From Tritrichomonas musculus (lineage: Eukaryota > Parabasalia > Tritrichomonadida > Tritrichomonadidae): DNA of 64,000 nucleotides. The position numbers and the translations under genes are program-made. The stretch covers positions 2,078,501 through 2,142,500 of the forward strand of contig JAPFFF010000019.1 of assembly GCA_039105265.1 (NCBI GenBank). The letters run 5' to 3'. Within the stretch, counting starts at the first letter, position 1; every line of letters starts with the position of its first letter. Shown piece after piece: positions 17,921 to 28,800 of the stretch. The notes below the pieces were generated by a model that did no database searches, was not told the DNA's origin, and saw nothing but the letters and a program-made list of their open reading frames with translations.

Positions 17921-19111
17921 CTAATAATAGTTATTTTTCGCATTAACCAAAACTTTGGCTTCATCACGACGTTTATTTTTGGCTACTTCTGCTTCCGCCT
18001 TATACTTCATATATCCACTCTTTGGTTGATATATGATATTTTGAATATGGACTGAAACCATTTGGGACCAATCCTTCTTGATATCCTGTAATTGACCAGC
18101 ATACATATCATTAGCAAGATCTTCAAATGGTGCTGGTTGATTACGAGTCCTTTTCATTCCATCTCGTAATGCCATACCAAAGCCCCAGTCAAATATAATT
18201 GTTTCTATAAAACCGATTAATTGTTGGAGTTTTGGATGCCATTTACCACCGTCTTCTTCAATCAAGTCTCCAGTTTCTAGATTAACAGCTGTGCCTATAG
18301 TTTCTTTTACAAACTTTACAACAGCAGGACCCAAACTTGCATTATATTTATCCTTATTTACACGACGCCATGTAGCCCATTGTGCATATGTAAGGAATTT
18401 TCCACCAAATTCTTGTGATTGTTCAACAGAATACTTCATTGGTTGGTCGAAATAGTATATGAATATGGTATTAGCAACAGTAAGATAATTGGTAGCTCTC
18501 TTGAGAGTCTGAATAACGGGATCAGAATAAGCCTCGCTATTCCAAAACAACCTCCATACATGTGAGAATGCAGAAGCCCAATATCCATTAGGTGTGAGTC
18601 GCTTACTGATACGTGGCTTTGGTAATCCCTTTTTACCATATACAGACGTTAGTTTTTGCATATCTTGAGTTTCTGAAAGTACATATTTGCCTTCTCTCCA
18701 ATTAACACTATCGATTGATTTACTAAATTGTTTAGCAAGCCATTCATTAAATGGTTCCTTAAGTCGTTCCTCTCTTGTCGCATGGGTTGTTTTCCACACT
18801 TTCTTGTATGGTGATGCGAGAACTAGCTTATAACCATTAACAATTGCAGGAACACCTCGTTTATCTACTAGGACAATATCATCAACCTGGTCTCCATTGA
18901 GGTCGGTGATTCTATTATGTAATGGGTCTCGTGCGTTCGTGCCTAATAATCTATATTTGGGAGTTCCATCTTTATCCAAATGGTTTTTGCAATATTCCTC
19001 TGCTGTGTCACGTGAAGCAGCATTTGGTATATACTTAACTCTGTAGTTCCCATTAATGATGATATCGAGGAAATTCTGTTTGCGTTGAGCTGAATTACCT
19101 GTTAATGATAA
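17921..19111 (-). CDS. Conserved large virion-associated candidate, C-terminal part (Mav-C)
   Basis: Corresponds to the C-terminal ~397 residues of the 579-aa gene at 60977-62716; almost the same sequence. It includes an EF-hand-like acidic loop, DLNGDQVDDIVLVD. The upstream part is displaced by the left end of Mav-D. A diverged relative, 389 aa, is at 23570-24739. Function not recognised; its place among capsid genes suggests a virion protein. Part of a fossil element. Confidence 0.65.
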   Translation of the reverse strand, partial: LSLTGNSAQRKQNFLDIIINGNYRVKYIPNAASRDTAEEYCKNHLDKDGTPKYRLLGTNARDPLHNRITDLNGDQVDDIVLVDKRGVPAIVNGYKLVLASPYKKVWKTTHATREERLKEPFNEWLAKQFSKSIDSVNWREGKYVLSETQDMQKLTSVYGKKGLPKPRISKRLTPNGYWASAFSHVWRLFWNSEAYSDPVIQTLKRATNYLTVANTIFIYYFDQPMKYSVEQSQEFGGKFLTYAQWATWRRVNKDKYNASLGPAVVKFVKETIGTAVNLETGDLIEEDGGKWHPKLQQLIGFIETIIFDWGFGMALRDGMKRTRNQPAPFEDLANDMYAGQLQDIKKDWSQMVSVHIQNIIYQPKSGYMKYKAEAEVAKNKRRDEAKVLVNAKNNYY

Positions 19112-19180
19112 ACTACATATAAAAGAGGTGATTTTAGACCTTCGGTCTAAACTCCCCACTTTCATGATCATTTTGAAGGA

Positions 19181-19420
19181 TCAGCTTGGAAACCTTGAGA
19201 ATTCGTTAACGATTCCCGTTGCTGAGTTGGTGTTAAGAATTGGGTGTCTATGGAGTTCAGATTGGATTCGGGAATGAAGGGTTGGTGATGAATTTATGTG
19301 ATCCTTGAGAAATGATTCGAAAGTGAAGGACTGGGAAGTTAGGTCTGGAATCACCGGAGGTCTTGGAGGTTGAGATGTGAGGGTTGATTTGAAGGGTTGG
19401 AAGGGGCAGATAGGGATCAT
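19181..19420 (-). CDS. Possible small gene near Mav-D terminus, 79 aa
   Basis: Begins MIPICPFQPFKSTLTSQPPRPP; Pro/Ser-rich, without recognisable domain. It lies directly inside the left terminus, where Mav-A and Mav-G have a different gene. No homologue in the window, so it could be chance. Confidence 0.3.
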   Translation of the reverse strand: MIPICPFQPFKSTLTSQPPRPPVIPDLTSQSFTFESFLKDHINSSPTLHSRIQSELHRHPILNTNSATGIVNEFSRFPS

Positions 19421-19472
19421 AAGTTTTGCGATAAAGTGGTCTGAGATGATGTGAAAATTTAATGAATACGAA

Positions 19473-19814
19473 ATGGAACCAACAACTAAGACTTACTTTA
19501 TAACTGACACTTATGAGAACCAGTTTCCGATCGATTTTGTGTATTCAAAGAACCGTAAATATGTCGTTTTTCAGTACTGTAGGGCTACATGTAATGGTTA
19601 TCTAGATGGCGAAACCGAATGCCATGCAACGTTCATTCAAAGGGACAAGTATTGTGATAGTCTTTTGTGGTATGCGAATCTGGTGCCTCCAGATGATAAC
19701 CGTAAATATGAATATATAGGATCCAAGAGGGACTTCAAGATATATTTCACTGACACGAAAGGTAACGAAATCAAGCCTGATGACTTTAAAGTATTCCTCA
19801 AATTGATCTATTAA
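19473..19814 (+). CDS. Homologue of the 110-aa conserved protein, 113 aa
   Basis: Shares IDFVYSKNRKYVVFQYCRA, the RDKYCDSLLWYANL block and the C-terminal KRDFKIYFTDTKGNEIKPDDF...LKLIY with the proteins at 16067 and 59051. In Mav-D it sits beside the capsid gene rather than behind the integrase, so gene order changed while the family was kept. Function unknown. Confidence 0.65.
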   Translation: MEPTTKTYFITDTYENQFPIDFVYSKNRKYVVFQYCRATCNGYLDGETECHATFIQRDKYCDSLLWYANLVPPDDNRKYEYIGSKRDFKIYFTDTKGNEIKPDDFKVFLKLIY

Positions 19815-19862
19815 ATGCAAAAATAAAGGTTAACATGAACGAAATTTTTGGATGAATCTCTC

Positions 19863-21554
19863 TTAATAATAGCCATCAGGGACTCCGTTTGCATAGTACT
19901 TAACGGATCCACGAGCCCATGTGAAGTATGTGTCTGTACAAACCCACATTTCTGGTGGAGGAGGGTGAACGTTTAGATTAGTTGCATCAAAGTTGTAGTA
20001 TGTGTCGTTAGCACCTCGATATAATGGTTGGCCTTTGAATTTGATTGTGACTGTGTTTCCGCCTGTGTCAACGCCATCGAATACATATCCAGAGTTGGTA
20101 CGTTCGAGTTGGAAGTTAATGCAGAAGCTAGTGGCATCACTTATGGTGTTCTTGTAACGAGTTCCATCTGGGGCATTCAATGACATTGTCCATGAGTCTT
20201 CAAGTTCGTGGGATGGTCTGAGAGAACCGTCTAATTCGTTTGAAATGAGTTGGTATTGATAGAATCGTGGTCCGATGGTGGAATCAAACTCTGTGTCTGG
20301 GTATTTGACGTTGTTGATGGTGAGTTGAACGTTCTGGTACATGATGTTGTCGAAGCAAGTTATTTCATTAGTTCTTTTAGGGAACATGACTGTGATGTTT
20401 GTGGCATTCGAGAGAGCAATTGATTTGGAAACATCGAGACCTGCATCAGTGGCTAATCCTTGGAAGCCTTTACGAACGAGCTGTTGGGATGGAATGAGGA
20501 GAGGTGTATTGAGTTCACGGATGAGTCCATTGAGGCAATCAGGTTTGACACCAAATCCGGCAAGATCTGATTTCATGGTAACGATGGTACCTCCACGGCA
20601 GTTTAGGATGACTTCTTCGGTCTTGTAAGCAATTACTTTAGAGGAATCACCAAGGACTGGGAGTCTTTGGTAACCTTCATTTAGCAAATCATTTGAACCA
20701 TCTTGAGGGGCATCAGATAATTTGTATTCAGTGACGATGTTTGATGGGGATCCAATTTGAGAGAATTTGTTGGAGATGGTCATGTTGGCTGGTACGTCTT
20801 GTTCGATGATGGAACAGTTGAGGAGTTCTTCGATTTCTTTGACTACAGATGGTTGAACTTGATGCCATACGAGTGCTTCTGTTGATGATTTGATTTCTTC
20901 TTCGATTTCACCACAGATGGAGTTTGGATAGAGTTGCCATGCTTGGAATGCAAGTTGATCGGTAAAGTAAATGGATGCTTCAAATGTGATTCGATGAGCA
21001 TTACCATCAGCTAATAAAGTAAGTGGAACGTAAACACCACACACTGATGGAGACATTCTAGATGTGTTTTCCCATAATGAGTAACGATGTTTGGCTGGTT
21101 CTTTGGCATCGATTGGTTTGATTGAGTTGTATGCAAATGATTCTCTGATGAGTTCGTCTTGCTGGTATTCTTTGAGCATTACGTTGTCGATCCATAAACG
21201 AGCATCACTAAAGAGTTCTACTGCATGTTTGAAACCAATGAATATACGGTTAAGGTTAGCTGTATCGCCTTCAAGATTAAGTGTTTTGTTGAGTTGGACA
21301 ACGAGATTGAGTTTGGCAGTAACGAAATTCTTTTCCATTTGTGAGATGGTATGTCCTTGATGAGTCCATTTGATTTTTGTTTTTGTACCGATTGGCATTG
21401 GTGCATCTTTGTCGTCAACGTCCTCAGTAAACCAACCAAATGTATGATCTCCACCATTGTGAGCAATGAGGTTTCGAAGTTTTGATTGGAAGAATTTGAG
21501 AACATCACCTTCATCATTACCGGTGTTCTTGAGTTGAGCATTCTGATATGTCAT
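19863..21554 (-). CDS. Major capsid protein (double jelly-roll type), 563 aa
   Basis: Principal shell protein of the virion expected for Polintons. Shares with the Mav-G capsid protein VEL/LFDxxxIxxNVxxxxYQQxExIRExFxYxxxKP, SLWEN, and the C-terminal NPVYQN/IMYQN, GARFFESQ/GPRFYQYQ, YRNTLSDATSF, GQPxFxGxNDTYY blocks. The start MTYQNAQLKNTG at 21554 is preferred over an in-frame ATG ten codons upstream because it leaves a divergent spacer to 21612, as in the other copies. Double jelly-roll fold is inferred from family, not seen directly. Confidence 0.78.
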   Translation of the reverse strand: MTYQNAQLKNTGNDEGDVLKFFQSKLRNLIAHNGGDHTFGWFTEDVDDKDAPMPIGTKTKIKWTHQGHTISQMEKNFVTAKLNLVVQLNKTLNLEGDTANLNRIFIGFKHAVELFSDARLWIDNVMLKEYQQDELIRESFAYNSIKPIDAKEPAKHRYSLWENTSRMSPSVCGVYVPLTLLADGNAHRITFEASIYFTDQLAFQAWQLYPNSICGEIEEEIKSSTEALVWHQVQPSVVKEIEELLNCSIIEQDVPANMTISNKFSQIGSPSNIVTEYKLSDAPQDGSNDLLNEGYQRLPVLGDSSKVIAYKTEEVILNCRGGTIVTMKSDLAGFGVKPDCLNGLIRELNTPLLIPSQQLVRKGFQGLATDAGLDVSKSIALSNATNITVMFPKRTNEITCFDNIMYQNVQLTINNVKYPDTEFDSTIGPRFYQYQLISNELDGSLRPSHELEDSWTMSLNAPDGTRYKNTISDATSFCINFQLERTNSGYVFDGVDTGGNTVTIKFKGQPLYRGANDTYYNFDATNLNVHPPPPEMWVCTDTYFTWARGSVKYYANGVPDGYY

Positions 21555-21611
21555 TCTTTGAGTTGTGATTAAAAAAAGATTCATGTGAAGTTGTATTTTT
21601 AGAATTTTAAT
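21555..21611. promoter_or_regulatory. Divergent spacer, capsid and virion-like gene (Mav-D)
   Basis: Fifty-seven AT-rich bases with TATTTTT between opposed start codons, in the same arrangement as 13466-13511 and 56353-56398. Confidence 0.45.
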
Positions 21612-21974
21612 ATGAATCCAAAGAAAATGGCATTTGGGACATGGTTTAAGAACTTGCTGGTGAAAGGGAAGAATTTCATAAAGAAAGCATCTCCATACAT
21701 TCGTAAGGGAATTGAAATAGCACGAAAAGTTGGGCCTATGTTTGGTGATACAGTTGGTGGAATCGTTAATAGTATTGCTAATGGAGCCGATTACTTGCTC
21801 AATAAAGTTGCACCAAATCCACCTAAAACAAATCCAACCAAATTAAAACCTTTACCAATAGATTTCACAAATTTCGATTCAATGATTAATGATGATTCAA
21901 ACAATAAGGTGGAAATGATTCAAAGACCAATTCTTGGTGGGAATAAAGGTAGGCTAACTCCAATCTTGAAGTGA
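21612..21974 (+). CDS. Small basic virion-like protein, 120 aa (Mav-D)
   Basis: Counterpart of the 83-aa protein of Mav-C/G: MAFGTWFKNLLVKGKNFIKK aligns with MGIGIFKKIKNAFKNVGSKL, and MFGDTVGGIVNSIANGADYLLNK with PGVGPVVDTISTGLNYVSK. It has an extra C-terminal segment of about 40 residues. Either ATG 21612 or 21627 may be used; the second aligns with the relatives. Confidence 0.6.
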   Translation: MNPKKMAFGTWFKNLLVKGKNFIKKASPYIRKGIEIARKVGPMFGDTVGGIVNSIANGADYLLNKVAPNPPKTNPTKLKPLPIDFTNFDSMINDDSNNKVEMIQRPILGGNKGRLTPILK

Positions 21975-22028
21975 CTTAAATGAGTTCATTGATGATTAAA
22001 TGTGATTGTTTATTTTAATGGACATTAA

Positions 22029-22400
22029 ATGGAAGTAAAAGTGATTGGACCTATTAAAGAATACTTGAAAACATTTAACACTCCAGATGAATTCAATTTA
22101 TGGTATGCTAAAAATAAAGACGAGATTGATAAGATTACGACTCATAAACTTAATAAGATGTATTACATTGAGGGATATCGTATAACGAAAATCAAAGGGG
22201 TGTTGTGTTTGAAGAAAGCTGTCAAGAAACAGGTAGATGAAACGGTAAATGATCAAGACCAAACGATACATCATGAAGAAATCAAAGATATCAATAACGA
22301 AATTGCTGAACATTCACAAAGTATTGAGAGTATTAAGGCTGATATAGTTGCTATTAAGAATGCCATTAACGAGATTGTTAAGGCTATCAATAATGGTTAA
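22029..22400 (+). CDS. Coiled-coil protein, 123 aa (Mav-D)
   Basis: Diverged homologue of the 144- and 153-aa proteins: FNTPDEFNLWYAKNKDEIDKIT, YRITKIKGVLCLKKAVK, then a coiled coil (about 75-120) ending AIKNAINEIVKAINNG. TAAATG start. Position after the virion-like gene is kept. Function unknown. Confidence 0.6.
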   Translation: MEVKVIGPIKEYLKTFNTPDEFNLWYAKNKDEIDKITTHKLNKMYYIEGYRITKIKGVLCLKKAVKKQVDETVNDQDQTIHHEEIKDINNEIAEHSQSIESIKADIVAIKNAINEIVKAINNG

Positions 22401-22742
22401 ATTGAAGGATGTGCAATTGTGTACAACGTTGATGAGATGGAGTAAATGATGTATTTTTGAAGGTTTTTGACGACCGGACGATTTCGTCCACTCGCATTTT
22501 CATTAGGATTTTGGGTCCGCCCTATTTTGGGCACACCTATTTTTGGATCCATTTTCATTAGGTTTTGAGGTCCGCGTGAAATCGCGCACACCCATTTTCA
22601 TTGATGATTTCGATGATGGTTAAATCCGACCACCTTCTCGAGGCCTTCTAAAATGAACCAAATTTGAAGGTATTCTATGCTAGCCCGAATTCGGTCCTGC
22701 AGGAAATTAACCTCTAAATCGAACCATTTTAATTGGTTGTAA
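22401..22742. repeat. Intergenic hairpin repeats of the GGTCCG...CACACC family
   Basis: Three tandem variants: a GGACG/CGTCC hairpin (about 22471-22490), GGTCCGCCC...GGGCACACC (about 22514-22538) and GGTCCGCG...CGCGCACACC (about 22570-22594), each followed by a C-A-T-T-T-T-C-A-T-T-type tail. The third, with its tail, recurs at 32231 and 32385. No gene is seen in this stretch; the ATPase start is at its end. Confidence 0.7.
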
Positions 22743-23558
22743 ATGTTTAAACAAAGGTTTGACTCGGATTCATCAGACTCTTTTGATTACGTTCATGATA
22801 TGGTTAGAGATTGTCTGAATAAGAACAAGAAACAGATCACGAATGCATTGATCAGAAAGATTCACAAAGACATCAATATTTACTATAATTCTGTGAATAT
22901 ATTCGTTGGCAAACAAGGTTCAGGAAAGACGTTATCAGCAATTGAAGAAATCATTAAAATAGCGTCAATTCCAAATGCAGCACATCTTCTCATATATGTA
23001 TCCAAAACTGGTGAGCAGAAAGATGTTACATTTGAGTCATTAAGGGAACTCATTGAAATACCAATAGCATATGTTTCTCAAGAGAATGCTGAAGAATACG
23101 TTAATGCTTTGTTGAATTATAAGCAACTATATTACACAATCCGGAAGGAACACCTTGAAGACAAAATCATTGATGAACAACGAATCGAGATATTCAAAGC
23201 ATTGAAAGTTAATGATTTTCGTGAACCAATGTTGCATACATTGATACTATTTGATGATATTGCTAATAACAAATTACTTGCAAATGAGAAATCATATTTC
23301 AATAATCTGATGACTACATGTCGACATAACCATATATCATTCTTCTTGAATGTCCAGTTCTGGAAATCGTTATCAACAACCATTAAATCAAATGTCTCTA
23401 CGGTATTCGTATTTGGTACATATTCAAAAGAGCAGTTGAGATATATTACTCATCAGATTCCTATGAGCATATCGTTTGATGAATTGTATGAACGATACAA
23501 AAATATGAATAAACATCAAAAGATTGTAATCGATTGCAATAATGGAAATGTAAGCTAA
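22743..23558 (+). CDS. FtsK/A32-like packaging ATPase, 271 aa (Mav-D)
   Basis: Walker A GKQGSGKT (56-63), Walker B LILFDD (about 168-173), and the shared HLLIYVSKTGxxxDxTFESLRELIxIPI block. It is shorter at the N-terminus than the Mav-A and Mav-G ATPases. TAAATG start. The next gene is convergent. Presumed DNA packaging motor. Confidence 0.82.
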   Translation: MFKQRFDSDSSDSFDYVHDMVRDCLNKNKKQITNALIRKIHKDINIYYNSVNIFVGKQGSGKTLSAIEEIIKIASIPNAAHLLIYVSKTGEQKDVTFESLRELIEIPIAYVSQENAEEYVNALLNYKQLYYTIRKEHLEDKIIDEQRIEIFKALKVNDFREPMLHTLILFDDIANNKLLANEKSYFNNLMTTCRHNHISFFLNVQFWKSLSTTIKSNVSTVFVFGTYSKEQLRYITHQIPMSISFDELYERYKNMNKHQKIVIDCNNGNVS

Positions 23559-23569
23559 TAAGAATATAT

Positions 23570-24739
23570 TTAATCAAATCCATACCTTTGTCTGGCTTTT
23601 TCTTTGGCTGCTGCAAAGTCTTCATCATATTTTTGTCTATATCCCTTAACATGTTCATTAAGATATGTGATGATTTGACCTTTAATGGTATTAATATATT
23701 CTTCTTTGGAAGTGGTTAATACATCATGCATATAGGTTCTAACAGCTTGTTTAACAGATGGTTTTGCAAAGAGCCATTTCTCAAATGCTTTATATTCTGG
23801 GGTTTCTGCAACATTATCAGATTCGAAATCAATGTTGTAATTTGGTTCATATTGTTGTTTCAATACAACGAATTCATTCTGTCTTTCTTTAAGATCTTGC
23901 ATCTGAGACAAACATGGATCTTTAACTAATGCTGCATACATTGCTGCTGCAAGTGATGCTTCAAATGCTTTACTTTGACTTACTTCTACAGCAACTTTAC
24001 GAGCAAATTTGGCACCTTCTTCAGTACCTCCACCGAGTTCAAGAAATGCTTGTTTGCATGCTGGGGCAACAATGTAACGTGCAAATGCTTGATATGATGA
24101 TAATGATTTTGATGGTGCATGAATATTCATTCTCTTACTCCATGCTTTATGTATTTTTGGATCATGATGAGCCCATCTAGTAACCTCTGAATAGTCATCA
24201 TTATATACAGGTCCATAGTAATCATTATAGATCCAATCTTTAAAGCTTTGTTCTTTACGTTTGTCTTTCGTATCGTGACCAGTGTAATACAAATTCTTGA
24301 AGACTGCATCAGAATTCTTAGTTGTATATCCATTAACAGCAACAATTTTACCATCACGTCTAACAACAAATTCTGATATTTTGTCTCCATCGAGATCTTC
24401 TGCTCCACCTCTATATTTATTGTTTCCACCTTTTGGATTTTTATTCCAAATCTCAAATGCACCTGGCATGAATTTAGTGGATCTAACAATATCACGTGCC
24501 ATCTTACTGCTAACTAGGTTCTTAAGTGTATAATTATTAACTTCTTCAGGAGTATAATTGAATCCAATGGGTATCTTAGCTTTATGTGTTGGCCTACTTT
24601 TAATTTTTACACCTGCTTCGAATTCATTGAATGGTGCATGATTGAATTGCCAACGCCATGGACGTTCACCTTCTTCTTCTGGTGGGGGTAATTCTGGTGG
24701 ACGTTCACCTCCTTCAATTGCTGGTTGTTCATCTGACAT
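23570..24739 (-). CDS. Homologue of the 579-aa virion-associated candidate, 389 aa
   Basis: Starts with a Pro/Glu-rich stretch (EGGERPPELPPPEEEGERP). The middle aligns with 60977-62716: an acidic loop DLDGDKISEFVV, then IVAVNGY, then a KxxxEQSFKDWI block. The loop resembles an EF-hand or dockerin calcium site. I know no family for it. Gene neighbours suggest a minor capsid or internal virion protein (inference). Confidence 0.6.
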   Translation of the reverse strand: MSDEQPAIEGGERPPELPPPEEEGERPWRWQFNHAPFNEFEAGVKIKSRPTHKAKIPIGFNYTPEEVNNYTLKNLVSSKMARDIVRSTKFMPGAFEIWNKNPKGGNNKYRGGAEDLDGDKISEFVVRRDGKIVAVNGYTTKNSDAVFKNLYYTGHDTKDKRKEQSFKDWIYNDYYGPVYNDDYSEVTRWAHHDPKIHKAWSKRMNIHAPSKSLSSYQAFARYIVAPACKQAFLELGGGTEEGAKFARKVAVEVSQSKAFEASLAAAMYAALVKDPCLSQMQDLKERQNEFVVLKQQYEPNYNIDFESDNVAETPEYKAFEKWLFAKPSVKQAVRTYMHDVLTTSKEEYINTIKGQIITYLNEHVKGYRQKYDEDFAAAKEKARQRYGFD

Positions 24740-24860
24740 CTTTGTGTCGACATTAAAAATAATGATAACCGATTCTTAAATCAAAATATTTCATTTATGA
24801 AACCCTTGCATCTATTTGAACAAATTTCTTTCATAACATCAATGCTGGATAAACATGTAC

Positions 24861-25835
24861 TCATACAATGTTGCATGGAATGTCACATGGAATCAAATCA
24901 CTGCATTTCCATTCTGAACAAATTTCAATTTTACCAGGTTTCTTGACCAATGGGTCTATTCCAAATCTAACTAAAAGTATATCTTTATAATTTCGGCATT
25001 TTGAGAATGATGGATAATAGCCTTTCCCTAATTTGATGACATCAGGTCTATGGCCATCAATATAATATATTGTTACTTTCGAATCTTCGTGATCATATGA
25101 GGCAACACCATAAAATATCATTGATCTCTTGTAACAATGGGCATTTAATTCTGGCTCTGTAAACAATCCTGTATGACCACTAGTGAGCATCAAATGAGGA
25201 TTATCTAGCTCAATACCTTGATTCAAACACATTTGCTTAAAGTAATTGTGAACACTTTCAAGATAAGCTGAGTTATCTAAACTTGCAATCGTAGTTGATC
25301 TTTTCTTATATTTTTCCATTTCATTTTTATGCATTGCATTCTGGTGATTTGTATATGCTTGAAGATTTTGAGGATAGTTGTTGTTAGCAGTTTGGGCCAA
25401 TTGGAATTGACGATTATTTTGATTATCTTTCAGAATATCTTCATCATGTTTAGCATTGGCTTGAATATGTGCTAATGCAACTACTTTATTGTTATCACTA
25501 TTATGTTCAATAACTTGTAATGCATTCTGATTTGGCTCTGTTAATGTAGCTTGTAATTGATTTCCATTCTGACTCATTGTTTTGGTATTAACCATATTTT
25601 TATTGAAATCCATTGAAGGATCATAAAATTCATCTAAATTGAAATAATTATTGTTATTGTTATTGTTTGATGGTTGGGAGTTGTTGTTAGATGGGAATTT
25701 GAACCCATTATTGTTTGATGATTGGAAGCTGTATGGATTATTGTTTGTTCCAGATGAATTATTGTTTGTTCCAGATGGATTTCGTCTGTTTGAACCTGTA
25801 CCTGGTGGATGTCTTCCTCCAAATAAACCACTCAT
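24861..25835 (-). CDS. Asn-rich protein with C-terminal domain, 324 aa
   Basis: Residues 1-75 are Gly, Ser and Asn-rich (SGTNNNSSGTNNN), low complexity; about 75-180 helical and Gln/Asn-rich; about 185-324 a Cys-containing folded domain (LTSGHTGLFTEPELNAHC, YYIDGHRPDVIKLGKGYYP, CSEWKCSDLIPCDIPC). Unrecognised. It is divergent from the fibre gene with about 60 bp between, so co-expression is likely. Confidence 0.5.
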   Translation of the reverse strand: MSGLFGGRHPPGTGSNRRNPSGTNNNSSGTNNNPYSFQSSNNNGFKFPSNNNSQPSNNNNNNNYFNLDEFYDPSMDFNKNMVNTKTMSQNGNQLQATLTEPNQNALQVIEHNSDNNKVVALAHIQANAKHDEDILKDNQNNRQFQLAQTANNNYPQNLQAYTNHQNAMHKNEMEKYKKRSTTIASLDNSAYLESVHNYFKQMCLNQGIELDNPHLMLTSGHTGLFTEPELNAHCYKRSMIFYGVASYDHEDSKVTIYYIDGHRPDVIKLGKGYYPSFSKCRNYKDILLVRFGIDPLVKKPGKIEICSEWKCSDLIPCDIPCNIV

Positions 25836-25895
25836 TTTGGATTAACATTAAATTAATTGAGATGTATAGTGCAAAATAGTTTAACATTAAGATAA

Positions 25896-28800
25896 ATGAC
25901 TGCAATATTAACCAAACAAAATGCATTAGATGGAGCCTTGATAGGAGGTTCTGGCAAAGGTGGTGATGGAATATTTGATTCAATTCATGTTAAAGGTGAT
26001 GCAACAATCGATGGTAGTTGTAAAATATTCATTGGTGAAGAATATGGTGAACCTCAAAGTGTCAAAGAATGTTTCGAAACATTTGGGAAAGCATTGACTG
26101 ATATAACTAACGACATTCAATCACATCGAACTGTTATCGATACACATGGGACCAAACTTGCTGACCATGAAGATAGAATTTCAACTTTAGAGAATGCTCC
26201 TCCATCTGCTATTGAAAGTGTGATGACTTATGAAGAAGGTTGTGATGAATTCATTATCGATGCAAATAATATCCATAAATTAAGTGATTCGGATTCTCAG
26301 GACAGTTCAACATACAACATTCTTGAGATTGATTACTCTGGATCTGTAAGTGGACAAGTCTTTGAGATCATCTTTCCAAAGAATCTTGAAATTGAGAATG
26401 CTTATATTTCATGTGACACCCAAAATAGATTCACAAATCCCATTATTGAATACATCACAGATTCACAAAGCGATTCCAAATATCAATTGAAGTACATCAG
26501 CAATGAATCAAAACCTCGAATATACATGACGAAATCTGCAATCTATGACCCATTTGAACTATATACTGATGGATTCATGAAGATCAAATTCGTTGGGAGA
26601 ATGCATCAAATTGCAATTATTAAAGACTCTCAAAGCGATGGAGGTAACGATACATTAATGAATCTCAAGTGTAATCTCATTGATGCTGACAATTGCTTCA
26701 AACTCTATAGATCTCCTTTACCTGACTTCTATACAATCAAGTCAATCGGGGATTACAATTTGGATACTGCAAATGGTTTATATTATGCTGACTGGGGATA
26801 TAATCCTGATTCCGATTCATTCAATTCACTCATTGAAGGGCAGACATTCGAGCTTCATGATAACGTATTTGGGACTCATTACAAGCTTACTAAATCTGGA
26901 GGTAAATGGATTGGCACCAATTATTGCGTTAACATTCCACTGAAGATGCGTAAAGAGAATTCATATGGATCCTTGAATAGAGACATTCCATACATTTCAA
27001 TCAAGAAGAATGCTGCTAACATATTTGCTTTGAAGGGTCTAATCAATTATGAATCCGGGAATCCATTAAAGATGATGCTTGACAAAGGTATGATAACATA
27101 TAGTTCCAATACTAGAATGGGTGATCCAGATGAAACCAATGATGTCTGGCGTGTATGGTTTGGATGCAATGAAGATAAGAGTGGAGACTATTCTGCTACA
27201 TTAACCCTTGATGGACATACTTATGAATTCATCATTGGATTCAAATATTCATGGAAGCATGAGCATACATATGAGATCAAAACCGACAACTATTTTGAAT
27301 ATATCCCTTACCGTTATGAATCATTCATTGAAACAGATTCTGATAATTTGAGAGTTTACATGAAGGCATCACCAGAATTCAACATCCCAATTGATGAAAA
27401 TATTGAATACCCAGGTGGCAATACATTCGAGTTTCTAGCTTCAACGGGTTACTATTCTGTATCACCTAGACCGGAATCTTGCACAACATTGATGACAAAC
27501 TTCAATATCCAAACATCTGGAATAGTCATTGGAGAGAATATTGAATCACATATCTTTGAATTGAATTCGTTAGGGAATGTTGTTGATATAGCTGTTAACG
27601 ACATATCATCTTTGGAGAAATATTGTAATCGTTTGCAGAAAGAATTTGATGACATGCAACCTAAATTCAGCTGGTTTGATTACATTGCCGGCAAGTTCGT
27701 TAACATTGGATCATCTGTATTTACATTTGGGAAAGTTGGTGCTGGAGATCTATTGCAAATCTCTATTGATGGAATTAAAGGTCTTTCTAAACTATCATTT
27801 GCCAAAGATGCTGATAAAGATGATGGAATAGAATTAGAAGATATTGATGAAGTCGTTAGAGACAAATCTGTGAATCAATCAAGAGAAATCATTAAAGAAT
27901 TGACATATGTCGATACCATCATTGAGATCCCAAATGAGAAATATTGTCACAGATATTATACTGATGCATTGAAAGGTACATTAGAAGTTGAAACCAAAGT
28001 GGACAATGAGGGTGAAGTAATCAAGTTAAATACATATTCCATCAATGAAGATAAGAGTTTCACATCAAATGAGTCATCAAATGGGTCACTTTATGAAATT
28101 ACTTTCGAAGATCCATATTTAATGATTATCACCATGGGAAGTCATGAACCATTATCAGTTAGAATCAAGTATACAACCAAAGTTGAGAATTCTGAATTAG
28201 GTTTAGGTGAAACGTTAACAAATAAGCAATTGATGTCTGCAGCTGCTATCAAGAAACTCATTGAAAACCATAAAACAAATTGGTTGAATGAGATCCCAAA
28301 AATGCCAGAGAATTTGGTTAATGAATCTGTATTGAGTACTGCGTTGAACAATTATGCTTTGACAACAGATATGACCCATGCTATTGATCAAGTGAAAAGC
28401 GAAATTCCAGAAATTATTGAGGGGCAAACAACGATTCAATTCGAAATCGTCAATAATACAATTCCTGATTTGGATTACGACACATATCATGAACTGATTG
28501 AGCAATGTGGGTTGGATATTGTTTCATCAGACAGTTTCTATACGGCTCATTATGTTCACGTAGATTATTCGTACAATGACGATGATGATAATCAACCCTC
28601 TCAGATAATGCGTATCGAAGGAAGTAATTCGGGTCTTTGGATTCTGTATCACTCCCATGAATTAATAAATCCAGGAACTGGTGAAACACCGGAAATATTA
28701 TCATGTTCAATTACCAAAAATATCGAACCAACAGACAAAAATGCTTATTCGGCTAGATATGTGTCGAACACTTATGCATTAAAATCTGATATCCCAGAAA

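Larger units (their letters stand above)
13080..19111. mobile_element. Mav-C: Maverick interior, near twin of Mav-G
   Basis: Gene order and sequence follow Mav-G from 55968 to about 62165 with only scattered differences. On the left it abuts the fold-back element within the capsid gene; on the right Mav-D interrupts the 579-aa-type gene. The fossil is incomplete at both sides within the window; the frames between look whole. Its closeness to Mav-G indicates a recent common source. Confidence 0.85.
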
